Positions 24,159 to 31,997 of a stretch of 64,000 nt of DNA are shown here, piece after piece. A model generated the notes under the pieces. It worked only from the letters and a program-made list of their open reading frames with translations, was not told where the DNA came from and did no database searches. The position numbers were made by a program, and so were the translations under genes. Origin of the DNA: CATQHD01 sp965243165 (GTDB lineage: Bacteria; Actinomycetota; Acidimicrobiia; Spongiisociales; Spongiisociaceae); the NCBI GenBank assembly GCA_965243165.1, contig OZ251535.1, forward strand, positions 992,001 through 1,056,000. Reading direction: 5' to 3'. Within the stretch, counting starts at the first letter, position 1, and each line of letters begins with the position of its first letter.

Positions 24159-25517
24159 CTACGAGGGCTGCGCTTCGACCGAGGGATGGACTCCGAAAGT
24201 CACTTCCAGGTCCACGGCGGCCCCGCCCCGGTCGACGGTGATGGTCGCCGCGTCCCCGGCCCGGTAGCTACGCAGCCGGGCGACCAGCACCGGCATGGTC
24301 CTCACCTGCTCGCCGCCCAGAGCGGTGATCACGTCGCCGTCTTGGCCGCCCGCCTTCCCCAAGGCGGAATCTTCCAGAACCTGGACCTCCACGCCCGCCG
24401 GCGACTCGACCCCGTCTGCGTTCTCGTCCAGGTAGGTGTTCCCCTGGATGCCGAGGAAGGCGTGGCGCACTTGGCCGTCGGCGATCAGGTCTTCCACCGC
24501 CCCCGCCGCCAGATCGACGGGGACGGCGAAGCCCAGGCTGCCCCCTGTCCCGTAGAGGCCCACGGCGGCGGTGGTGATGCCGATCAGCCGCCCTTCGCGG
24601 TCGAGGAGGGCGCCGCCGCTCGATCCGGAGGCGATGGGGGCGTCGGTCTGAAGCAGTCCGTAGAGGGTCTCGCCGGTCATGTAATCGGAGGTGAGGGTGC
24701 GGTCGAAGGCCGAGATCACCCCGGCGGTGAAGGAAGGGCCGCCCAGCAGGCTGAAGGGGTTGCCCACCGCCACCACCGGGTCGCCCACCTCCAAGCCTTC
24801 CATGACGCCGAACTCGATGGGCGCCAAGCCGTCGGCCTCGACCTCGAGCACCGCGATGTCCATGAGCGGATCGGCGCCCGACAGCTCGGCGGGGTATCTG
24901 ACGCCTTCCACCGTTACCACCTTGATGCTGTCGGCGCCCTCCACCACATGTTCGTTGGTGACGATGTAGCCGTCGGAGCTGATGATCACGCCGCTGCCCG
25001 ACCCCACCGGATCGCCGCCCGCCCCGAAACTTTCGACGGCGACGATGGAGGGGATGGCCTGGACGGCCCCCGCGGCCGCCGCGGGTGATTCTGGGAACTC
25101 CCCGTCCCAGAAGCCGGAGTCGTCCGCACCGGCGGCGCCGGAGACGCCCGACGAGGGGTCGAAGGTCTTGTCCTCGGACTCCCAGGCCCACTCCGATTCC
25201 CAGGCGCCCTTGTCCGGGCTGTAGGCCTCTTGGGAGGGGGCGTCGACGTAACGGGGGACCTCCACGTAGCGGGGGACCTCCACCACCTCGACCCGGACCT
25301 GCTCTCGGTCGAACACCCCCGACGTCCACAGCAGGGAGACGGCGGCGGCGGCGAGGGACGCGCCCAGCAGGGCCGATCCGAGCGCGATCCCGGCGTAGGC
25401 GCCCCAGCCGGGACGGGGCCGGTCTGCCTTCGGAGCGGGCGGATGCTCCGGCTGATCGGGCGCCGGGCCGGCGGCGGCGTCTCCGGCGGGGGGCGAAGGC
25501 TGATCGGCGGTGTCCAT
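24159..25517 (-). CDS. htrA: HtrA/DegP-type membrane-anchored serine protease with PDZ domain
   Basis: A 452-residue quality-control protease acting outside the membrane. It has a proline-rich cytosolic N-terminus, one transmembrane helix (about residues 40-64), a variable linker with tandem EVPRYV units (80-91), the trypsin-like domain with His190 (VTNEHVV), Asp220 (LMDIAVL) and Ser300 (SGSSGGALL), and a C-terminal PDZ domain (GIQGNTYLD ... LGKAGGQDGDVITALGGEQV). The catalytic triad is complete, with Ser in place of the usual Asn before the nucleophile. It is divergent from moaE. Confidence 0.93.
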   Translation of the reverse strand: MDTADQPSPPAGDAAAGPAPDQPEHPPAPKADRPRPGWGAYAGIALGSALLGASLAAAAVSLLWTSGVFDREQVRVEVVEVPRYVEVPRYVDAPSQEAYSPDKGAWESEWAWESEDKTFDPSSGVSGAAGADDSGFWDGEFPESPAAAAGAVQAIPSIVAVESFGAGGDPVGSGSGVIISSDGYIVTNEHVVEGADSIKVVTVEGVRYPAELSGADPLMDIAVLEVEADGLAPIEFGVMEGLEVGDPVVAVGNPFSLLGGPSFTAGVISAFDRTLTSDYMTGETLYGLLQTDAPIASGSSGGALLDREGRLIGITTAAVGLYGTGGSLGFAVPVDLAAGAVEDLIADGQVRHAFLGIQGNTYLDENADGVESPAGVEVQVLEDSALGKAGGQDGDVITALGGEQVRTMPVLVARLRSYRAGDAATITVDRGGAAVDLEVTFGVHPSVEAQPS

Positions 25518-25602
25518 CTCTCCTCGCTTTCTGCTCCAATTGCGGCATGCTCACCGTGTTCGATGCGGCGCAGGCGGCTTCCTCCGTAGACTGTTCAGTG
25601 TA

Positions 25603-26052
25603 ATGGACGGCAGATCTACTGAAACAGGGCCGGGGCGGCGCCGGGTGCGCGTCTCCCCCTCGCCCATCGACCCCGGGGCCCTGGCCGCCGAGGTGTCTGG
25701 GCCCTCCAGCGGGGGGGTGGTCGTGTTCCTCGGAACGGTGCGGGACCATTCGCCCGGGCGGTCGGGGATCACCCATCTCGACTACGAGGCCTACGAGGGT
25801 CATGCCGAGGCCAAGATCGAAGAGATCGTCGAAGAGGCCGCCCGCCGCTGGCCCATCGAGGCGGTTGCGGTCGAGCACCGGATTGGGCGGGTGCTGCCGG
25901 GGGAGGCCTCGGTGGCGGCGGCGGCGGCGTGCGCCCACCGGGCGGAAGCCTTCGCGGCGGCCCGCTACCTGATCGACGAGCTCAAGACGCGGGCCCCTAT
26001 ATGGAAGAAAGAAGTCTGGCCGGGCGGGGAAGAGTGGTCCCCCGGCTCTTGA
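25603..26052 (+). CDS. moaE: Molybdopterin synthase catalytic subunit MoaE
   Basis: A 149-residue protein that transfers sulfur from MoaD to precursor Z in molybdenum cofactor synthesis. Family segments are GVVVFLGTVRDHSPG, LDYEAYEGHAEAKIEEI, VEHRIGRVLPGEASV, and the active-site stretch DELKTRAPIWKKE with its lysines. The ATG at 25603 is chosen over an upstream frame from 25510 that would run into the htrA promoter region. No other moa gene is nearby. Confidence 0.9.
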   Translation: MDGRSTETGPGRRRVRVSPSPIDPGALAAEVSGPSSGGVVVFLGTVRDHSPGRSGITHLDYEAYEGHAEAKIEEIVEEAARRWPIEAVAVEHRIGRVLPGEASVAAAAACAHRAEAFAAARYLIDELKTRAPIWKKEVWPGGEEWSPGS

Positions 26053-26062
26053 AATTGAAACC

Positions 26063-26656
26063 TCAGGGCCGGCGTTCGCCCGCCAGTTTCCAGGCAGTGG
26101 GCATGGCGGCGGCGGCCAGCAGGATCTTGATGGTGTCGCCGATTATGAAGGGCGCCAAGCCTCGGGCGACGCCGTCGGCGAGGCCCCAGGACTGGGTGTA
26201 CATGAGCCAGGGCACGCCGAGGGCGTAGATCACCAGGTTGCCGGTGAGGAAGGCGCCGACCGAGGTGGCGAAGCGGCGGTCCTGGCGTTGCTCGGCCAGG
26301 TATCCGACCGCGTAGGCGGCGGCGGTGAACCCGATCAGGTACCCCATGGTGGCGCCGGTCGCGTACTCCCAGCCGCCGTTTCCGCCGGCGTAGAAGGGCA
26401 GGCCGGCCGCTCCCATTACCACGTAGAGCAGCTGGCTGGCCGCCCCCATCCTGGATCCGAGCACCGCCCCCGACAGCAGCACCGCGAACGTCTGCCCGGT
26501 GATGGGGACCGGGGTGAAACCCAAGGGGATCCTGATCTGGGCGCAGAGGGCGGTCAACAGAGAAAAGCCCACGATGAGGGCGAGGGCGGCGGTCTGGCGG
26601 CTGGTCCTGCTCTGAGGCAGGATGCGGGTGGACAGGACTGCGGGTGCGTAGGTCAA
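26063..26656 (-). CDS. bioY: BioY family biotin transporter subunit
   Basis: A 197-residue integral membrane protein, the substrate-binding (S) subunit of an ECF-type biotin transporter. Seen: FTPVPITGQTFAVLLSGAVLGSRMG, GAAGLPFYAGGNGG and TGATMGYLIGFTAAAYAVGYLAE, plus a C-terminal LAPFIIGDTIKILLAAAAMPTAWKL, all typical of BioY. The TTG at 26656 is chosen because gaggagg lies five bases upstream; the frame stays open to 26815 but that part is not BioY-like. The stop is ten bases from the convergent moaE stop. No bioMN is present here. Confidence 0.88.
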   Translation of the reverse strand: MTYAPAVLSTRILPQSRTSRQTAALALIVGFSLLTALCAQIRIPLGFTPVPITGQTFAVLLSGAVLGSRMGAASQLLYVVMGAAGLPFYAGGNGGWEYATGATMGYLIGFTAAAYAVGYLAEQRQDRRFATSVGAFLTGNLVIYALGVPWLMYTQSWGLADGVARGLAPFIIGDTIKILLAAAAMPTAWKLAGERRP

Positions 26657-26813
26657 GGCGGCCTCCTCGGCGGGGCGCCTCCTCTCGGATGCCCCCTCTC
26701 GCGGGTGTGTCCTTTTGACTGCCCGGGCGGCGGGGATGGTTACCGGCCCGGGTATCCCGGCGGGGAGGATATGATCGGAGGGCCGCACCCGGCGCCCCGA
26801 TCGTTGCCGATCC

Positions 26814-27926
26814 ATGCCTGAGGACGAAACCCCCGCCCAGCTCTCCGAACAGCCTGCCCCCGCAGAGGAGGCCGCCCCCGGCCTCGGGGACCGCCGAGGA
26901 CAGGGGCGGAGGAGGCCGCGCTGGCCCTTGGCGGCGGCGGCCGGGGCCTTTCTGTTGGCCGGTCTGTCGTTGTTCCTCTGGTCCGTGAAGCTGCCCTACT
27001 ACGCCCTGTGGCCGGGTCCGGTGGAGGAGGTGGGGGACCTGGTGACGGTGGAGGGCGGCCCCCCCGTGTACGAGCTCAACGGCGGCGTCTACATGCTCAC
27101 CGTTTCCCTCCAGGAGGTCAACGCCTTCGAGCTGGCGCAGAGCTGGCTGGATCCCGAGGTGGACCTGGTGGCGCGCGAGGCCGTCCGCCCCGAAGGCGTC
27201 ACCCCCGAGCAGCACCGGCGGAACAACCTGACGATGATGGACGGCTCCAAGGACGCGGCCGTCGCCGCCGCCCTCGGCTACCTCGGCTGGGAGTACGCAG
27301 TAACCGGCGAGGGGGTGCTGGTGGCCTCGGTGGTGAAGGGCTCGCCCGCCGACGGCCGGCTGGAGGCCGGGGACGTGATCGTCGAGGTGGGGGGGGCCGG
27401 GGTGGCGGTCATGGAGGACGCCGTCGAGGCCATCCGCGCCAGGCAGGTCGGCGACCCGGTGCGGCTGACCGTGCAGCGGGGCGGCCGAGTCCTGGACGTG
27501 GAGGTGATCCTGGCCGAGCACACAGAGGAACCGGGCCGCCCGATGGTTGGGTTCGCGCCCCGCTCCTACAAACCCTCGCTGGTCGTTCCCTTCGACATCG
27601 AGATCGAGACCCGGGGCATGGGGGGGCCGTCGGCCGGGGTCATGTACGCCCTCGCCCTGGTCGATCTGTTCACCGAAGAGGATCTGGTGGGAGGAAACGT
27701 GGTGGCCGGAACGGGAACCATTTCACCGGACGGCGGGGTGGGCCCCATCGGCGGGGTCCGCCAGAAGGTGGCGGCGGCCCAAGACGCCGGCGCCCGCCAC
27801 GTCTTCGTGCCCGACCTCAACTACGAAGAGGCGGTGACCGTCCGGCGGGAGGGCGTCGAGATACACCCCGTCTCCACCCTCGAGGAGGCGGTTGGCGTCT
27901 TGGACAGGCTGCCGGCCGCTTCCTGA
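26814..27926 (+). CDS. PDZ domain Lon-like (S16) serine protease
   Basis: A 370-residue membrane-anchored protease of the YlbL type. One transmembrane helix (about residues 38-56) is followed by a PDZ domain (about 165-235, VLVASVVKGSPADGRLEAGDVIVEVGG) and the Lon catalytic domain without ATPase. The Ser-Lys dyad is visible: Ser273 in GMGGPSAGVMYAL and Lys318 in IGGVRQKVAAAQ. The domain should lie outside the membrane. The start ATG 26814 sits in a short gap divergent from bioY. Confidence 0.92.
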   Translation: MPEDETPAQLSEQPAPAEEAAPGLGDRRGQGRRRPRWPLAAAAGAFLLAGLSLFLWSVKLPYYALWPGPVEEVGDLVTVEGGPPVYELNGGVYMLTVSLQEVNAFELAQSWLDPEVDLVAREAVRPEGVTPEQHRRNNLTMMDGSKDAAVAAALGYLGWEYAVTGEGVLVASVVKGSPADGRLEAGDVIVEVGGAGVAVMEDAVEAIRARQVGDPVRLTVQRGGRVLDVEVILAEHTEEPGRPMVGFAPRSYKPSLVVPFDIEIETRGMGGPSAGVMYALALVDLFTEEDLVGGNVVAGTGTISPDGGVGPIGGVRQKVAAAQDAGARHVFVPDLNYEEAVTVRREGVEIHPVSTLEEAVGVLDRLPAAS

Positions 27927-28001
27927 GCGGCGGGCGCCGCAACCGGGCCGGGGGCGCGCCCCCAAGGCGGCCGTTCGGATGTATGATGGGGCCTCGGCCC
28001 G

Positions 28002-28072
28002 GCGGGTGTAGCTCAATGGCAGAGCTCCAGCCTTCCAAGCTGGCGGTGAGGGTTCGATTCCCTTCACCCGCT
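28002..28072 (+). tRNA. tRNA-Gly (TCC)
   Basis: The acceptor stem gcgggtg pairs with cacccgc, the anticodon loop cttccaa gives TCC at 28034-28036, and the T-loop is ttcgatt. CCA is not encoded. It is the first of three tRNA genes. Confidence 0.95.
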
Positions 28073-28109
28073 CCGCGACGAGTTCGATCGGGCCGCCGGA
28101 CGGAGATGA

Positions 28110-28182
28110 GCCCCCGTAGCTCAGTGGATAGAGCAGGAGCCTTCTAAGCTCTTGGCCGGAGGTTCGAATCCTCCCGGGGGCG
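28110..28182 (+). tRNA. tRNA-Arg (TCT)
   Basis: The acceptor gcccccg pairs with cgggggc, the anticodon loop cttctaa gives TCT at 28143-28145, and the T-arm ggaggttcgaatcctcc is intact. CCA is not encoded. Confidence 0.95.
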
Positions 28183-28229
28183 CCCCGCCGGCAGACCGGG
28201 CGGGTTCGTCCGCGACAATCGAGACGATG

Positions 28230-28304
28230 GTGACCGTAGCTCAGCTTGGTTAGAGCGCCTGGTTGTGGTCCAGGAGGTCGGGGGTTCGAATCCCCTCGGT
28301 CACC
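28230..28304 (+). tRNA. tRNA-His (GTG)
   Basis: The acceptor gtgaccg pairs with cggtcac, and the anticodon loop ttgtggt gives GTG. A G at 28229 faces C at 28304, so the extra 5' G of tRNA-His is encoded. The T-loop ttcgaat is standard. Confidence 0.95.
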
Positions 28305-28370
28305 CCGGCCGCCGCACCGCATCGACGCGGCCCCAGCGGCCTGACAGGTGAAAAGGAACAGGGAGAGGCG

Positions 28371-29981
28371 TTGTCCGTTACCGTAACCGAGCTGAGCGGC
28401 TTCGAGCGCCGCCTCACCCTCCGCTTCGAAGGCAAGACCCTGCGGGACGCCGAGAACCGGGTCGCCCGCCGCCTCTCCCATCACGTTCACATCAATGGAT
28501 TCCGCCCCGGCAAGGCCCCCCGCCGGGTGGTGGAGAGGGCGGTCGGCAGGGACCAGTTCCGCCATGAAGCCGCCCATGCGCTGATCGACGCCGGGTTGTG
28601 GGAGGCCTTGGAGGAGGCCGGTATCTCACCGGCGGCCGCCCCCCAGGTGGAGGAGATCAGACACGAGGAGGGCCTGGTCGAGGTGGAGGTGCGGGTGGCC
28701 GTCTGGCCGACCCTCGAGGAGCCGCCGGAATACGAAGGGCGCCGCTTCGAGCTGGACGGCCCGGCGGAGGTGGATCCCGAAGATGCGCAGCGCCATTTGG
28801 AGCACTATCTGGATGACTTCGCCGAGTTGGAGACGGTGGAGCGCCCGGCCATCGACGGCGACTACGCGGTCCTCGACATCGACAGCCGGAGCGAGGGCCG
28901 GGAGCTGGCCGCCTTCTCCGCCGCCGACCTGCTCTACGAGTTGGGGTCCGACGGGTTGCTGGACGGCTTGGACGACAGTCTGGCCGGGCGCTCGGCCGGC
29001 GATGCCGTCGACTTCACCTCCCGCCTCCGCCGCGACGGCGGCGGTCTGGAGGCCGGGTCGCCGGTGGAGGTCCGGGTGTTGGTCAAGGAGGTCAAGGAGA
29101 GGCGGCTCCCCGACCTCGACGACGACTGGGCGGCGGATTTCACCGAGTTCGACACGGTGGAGGAGCTGGAGCGGGCGGTCTACGGCCGGCTGGAGGAAGT
29201 CCGCTTGGCGGATCTGCGCGAGCAGCTCCATGACAAGGTGTTGACCGAACTGACCGGCGAGATGGAAGCGGTCATCCCCGCCGCCGTGATCGGCGACAGG
29301 GCCGAGCGGATGTTGGAGGTCATCGAGCTCCGGTTGGAGGGGCTGGGCACCGACTTGGACCGGTACCTCGAGGCGACCGGGCGGGATCGGGAGGAATACG
29401 TGCGGTGGGTGGACGAGACGGCCGCCCGGCGGTTGTACACCGAGCTCTTGTTGGACGCGGTGGCCGCCCATGCCGGGCTGGAGGTCGAGGAGCAGGATCT
29501 CCGGGCGATGTACGAGGCGGGGGCCGCCGACACCGGCCGGCCGGCCGAAGAGCTGCAGCGGCAGCTGGCCGGCAGCTCCTCGGAGGAGGCGGGGATGAAG
29601 GATATCCTCAGGCAGAAGGCGCGCGCCGTCCTGCTGCGGGCAGTCACGCCGGTCGACCGCGAGGGCAACGTGCTCGACCTCGGGTTCGATGCGATCGACG
29701 CCGAAGCCGCCGCCTGGGCGCGGTTGGATGAGCAAATTGCGCAGGCGGTGGTCGAGTCGGAGGAGGGGGCTTCCGATGAGGTGGTGCTGGCGGTGGTCGA
29801 GTCGGAGGAGTGGGCTTCCGATGAGGTTGCGCGGGGGGCGGTCGAGCTGGAGGAGGGGGCTTCCGATGAGGCGGCGCAGGGGGCGGTCGAGCTGGAGGAG
29901 GCGGTCTCTGATGAGGCGGCGCAGGGGGTGGTCGAGCCGGAGAAACCGCCGCGATGGCGGATTGGCCGGTGGAAGAGATGA
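28371..29981 (+). CDS. tig: Trigger factor with acidic repeat tail
   Basis: A ribosome-associated chaperone of 536 residues, longer than the usual 430-480. The N-terminal ribosome-binding domain has the signature GFRPGKAPRRVVE (about residue 43). A divergent FKBP-type PPIase region and the long helical arms (PAAVIGDRAERMLEVIELRLEGLG) follow. The extra length is a C-terminal tail of four 15-residue acidic units (VESEEGASDE type). The TTG at 28371 follows gggagagg; a nearby GTG at 28348 is out of frame. It is the first gene of tig-clpP-clpX, as in many bacteria. Its stop overlaps the clpP start (ATGA). Confidence 0.9.
   Translation: MSVTVTELSGFERRLTLRFEGKTLRDAENRVARRLSHHVHINGFRPGKAPRRVVERAVGRDQFRHEAAHALIDAGLWEALEEAGISPAAAPQVEEIRHEEGLVEVEVRVAVWPTLEEPPEYEGRRFELDGPAEVDPEDAQRHLEHYLDDFAELETVERPAIDGDYAVLDIDSRSEGRELAAFSAADLLYELGSDGLLDGLDDSLAGRSAGDAVDFTSRLRRDGGGLEAGSPVEVRVLVKEVKERRLPDLDDDWAADFTEFDTVEELERAVYGRLEEVRLADLREQLHDKVLTELTGEMEAVIPAAVIGDRAERMLEVIELRLEGLGTDLDRYLEATGRDREEYVRWVDETAARRLYTELLLDAVAAHAGLEVEEQDLRAMYEAGAADTGRPAEELQRQLAGSSSEEAGMKDILRQKARAVLLRAVTPVDREGNVLDLGFDAIDAEAAAWARLDEQIAQAVVESEEGASDEVVLAVVESEEWASDEVARGAVELEEGASDEAAQGAVELEEAVSDEAAQGVVEPEKPPRWRIGRWKR
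29751..29930 (+). repeat. Four 45-bp tandem units in the tail of trigger factor
   Basis: The units encode VESEEGASDEVVLAV, VESEEWASDEVARGA, VELEEGASDEAAQGA and VELEEAVSDEAAQGV. A partial fifth unit (VEPEK) follows. The DNA units are similar enough for recent expansion by slippage. Confidence 0.85.
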
Positions 29982-30676
29982 ATAGTTTGTACAGGACGAA
30001 TCTGGAGACGCTCGACATGGACAGAGATAGGGCCGCCCGGTCCCTTCACACCCCCCGCAACTATCTGGTGCCCACGGTGGTGGAGTCCACCAGCCGGGGG
30101 GAGAGGGCCTTCGACATCTACTCCCGCCTGCTGAAAGACCGGATCATCTTCCTCGGCACTGCCATCGACGATGCGGTGGCCAACCTGGTCATGGCCCAGC
30201 TGCTCCACCTGGAGTCGGAGGACCCCGACCGGGACGTCAACCTCTACATCAACTCCCCGGGCGGCTCGATCACCGACCTGTTCGCCGTCTACGACACCAT
30301 GCAGTACATCAAGCCGGACGTGAGCACCGTGTGCATGGGGGTGGCGGCCTCGGCGGCGGCGGTGATCCTGGCGGGCGGCGCCGAAGGAAAGCGTTTCGCC
30401 TTGCCCCACGCCCGGGTGATGCTCCACCAGCCTAGGGGCGGGATGAGCGGAACGGCCTCCGACATCGAGATACAGGCCGACCTCATCAAGCAGATGAAGG
30501 AGCAGCTCAACCGGATCCTGGCCGACCACACCGGCCAAGACTACGAGAAGGTGGAAAGAGACGCCGACCGCGACTTCTGGATGATGGCCGAAGAAGCCAT
30601 GGAATACGGCATCGTCGACGAAGTGATCACCGGCCGGGACAGCCTGGAAACAGCCGAAACGCCGGAGGAGAACTGA
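29978..30676 (+). CDS. clpP: ATP-dependent Clp protease proteolytic subunit
   Basis: A 232-residue serine protease that forms the double heptamer partnered by ClpX. Counting from the ATG at 29978, which overlaps the trigger factor stop, the triad is Ser125 (GVAASAAA), His150 (VMLHQP) and Asp195 (VERDADRDF). A start at 30017 would give a more typical N-terminus, and mature ClpP is usually processed before a segment like NYLVPTVVES. Only one clpP is in the window; actinobacteria often carry two. Confidence 0.94.
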   Translation: MNSLYRTNLETLDMDRDRAARSLHTPRNYLVPTVVESTSRGERAFDIYSRLLKDRIIFLGTAIDDAVANLVMAQLLHLESEDPDRDVNLYINSPGGSITDLFAVYDTMQYIKPDVSTVCMGVAASAAAVILAGGAEGKRFALPHARVMLHQPRGGMSGTASDIEIQADLIKQMKEQLNRILADHTGQDYEKVERDADRDFWMMAEEAMEYGIVDEVITGRDSLETAETPEEN

Positions 30677-31957
30677 ATGGCCGTCTACGGCGACAGCGCG
30701 GACCACCTGCTGAAGTGCAGCTTCTGCGGGCACACCCAGAAGCAGGTCATCAAGCTCATCGCCGGTCCCGGCGTCTACATATGTGACGAGTGCGTGACGC
30801 TCTGCGTCGAGATACTCGACGACGAGAAGGTGCTCACCCGCCCCGACCCGGCCGCCGAGCTGCCCAAGCCGGTCGAGGTCTTCTCGTTCCTCGGCGATTA
30901 CGTCATCGGCCAGGAGCGGGCGCGCAAGGCCTTGTCGGTGGCGGTCTACAACCACTACAAGCGGGTGCGCTCCGGCCCCCCCCGCAAAGACGACGGCGTG
31001 GAGATCTCCAAGTCCAACATCATGCTGATCGGCCCCACCGGATGCGGCAAGACGCTGATGGCCCAGACCCTGGCCCGCATGCTCGAGGTGCCCTTCGCCA
31101 TCACCGACGCCACCGCGCTCACCGAGGCGGGATACGTGGGGGAGGACGTGGAGAACATCCTGTTGAAGCTGATCCAGGCCGCCGACTACGACATCGAGCA
31201 GGCCGAGCAGGGCATCATCTACATCGACGAGGTCGACAAGATCGCCCGCAAGGCCGACAACCCCTCCATCACCCGCGACGTGTCGGGAGAAGGGGTGCAG
31301 CAGGCGCTGCTGAAGATACTGGAGGGGACGGTGGCCTCGGTCCCCCCCCAGGGGGGCCGCAAGCACCCCCACCAGGAGTTCGTCCAGATCGACACCACCA
31401 ACGTGCTGTTCATCTGCGGCGGCGCCTTCGCCGGCCTCGAGGACGTGATCGGGCGCCGGGTGGGCAACCGCATCGTCGGGTTCGGCGCCGACATCCGCAC
31501 CCGCTTCGACCGGCCCAAGGACGAGCTGATGGCCGAGGTGATCCCGGACGACCTCATCAAATACGGCCTGATTCCGGAGTTCATCGGCCGCCTGCCGATG
31601 GTGGCCACGGTCGATTCCCTGGACCGGGGCTCCTTGGTGCGCATCCTCCAGGAACCGCGCAACGCCCTCGTCAAGCAGTATCAGCGGATCCTGGAACTGG
31701 ACGGGGTGGAGCTGGTGTTCGAGCCGGACGCCCTCCGCGCCGTCGCCGACCAGGCGATCCTGCGGGGCACCGGCGCCCGCGGGCTGCGGGCGATCTGCGA
31801 AGAGGTGCTGCTCGACGTCATGTACGAGATGCCTTCCCGCTCCGACGTGGGCCGGGTGGTGATCGACCGGCGGGCGGTGGAGGAAAGGGTCAACCCCTCC
31901 CTGGTGTCGTTCCGGGAGATGCGGGAGATGGATCAGCCGCGCGAGAGGAGCGCGTAG
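30677..31957 (+). CDS. clpX: ATP-dependent Clp protease ATP-binding subunit ClpX
   Basis: A 426-residue AAA+ unfoldase that feeds substrates to ClpP. The N-terminal zinc finger has Cys14, Cys17, Cys36 and Cys39. Walker A is GPTGCGKT, Walker B IIYIDEVDKIA; GYVGEDVEN, the RKHPHQEF loop and FIGRLP sensor regions are present. The ATG directly abuts the clpP stop, so the two are co-translated. Confidence 0.97.
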   Translation: MAVYGDSADHLLKCSFCGHTQKQVIKLIAGPGVYICDECVTLCVEILDDEKVLTRPDPAAELPKPVEVFSFLGDYVIGQERARKALSVAVYNHYKRVRSGPPRKDDGVEISKSNIMLIGPTGCGKTLMAQTLARMLEVPFAITDATALTEAGYVGEDVENILLKLIQAADYDIEQAEQGIIYIDEVDKIARKADNPSITRDVSGEGVQQALLKILEGTVASVPPQGGRKHPHQEFVQIDTTNVLFICGGAFAGLEDVIGRRVGNRIVGFGADIRTRFDRPKDELMAEVIPDDLIKYGLIPEFIGRLPMVATVDSLDRGSLVRILQEPRNALVKQYQRILELDGVELVFEPDALRAVADQAILRGTGARGLRAICEEVLLDVMYEMPSRSDVGRVVIDRRAVEERVNPSLVSFREMREMDQPRERSA

Positions 31958-31997
31958 TCGGTCCGGTCCGCCGGGATCGGATCCGACGGGCGCCGAG

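Noticed and set aside
27723..28577. Minus-strand frames with phrases such as DSNPRPPGPQPGAL and GIEPSPPAWKAGALPLSY
   Set aside because: These are the well-known false translations of tRNA genes (here Gly, Arg and His) read on the opposite strand. The same holds for 49383-49652 over tRNA-Pro.
29751..29930. A CRISPR-like repeat array
   Set aside because: The 45-bp units are directly joined without spacers, are in frame with trigger factor and encode similar peptides.
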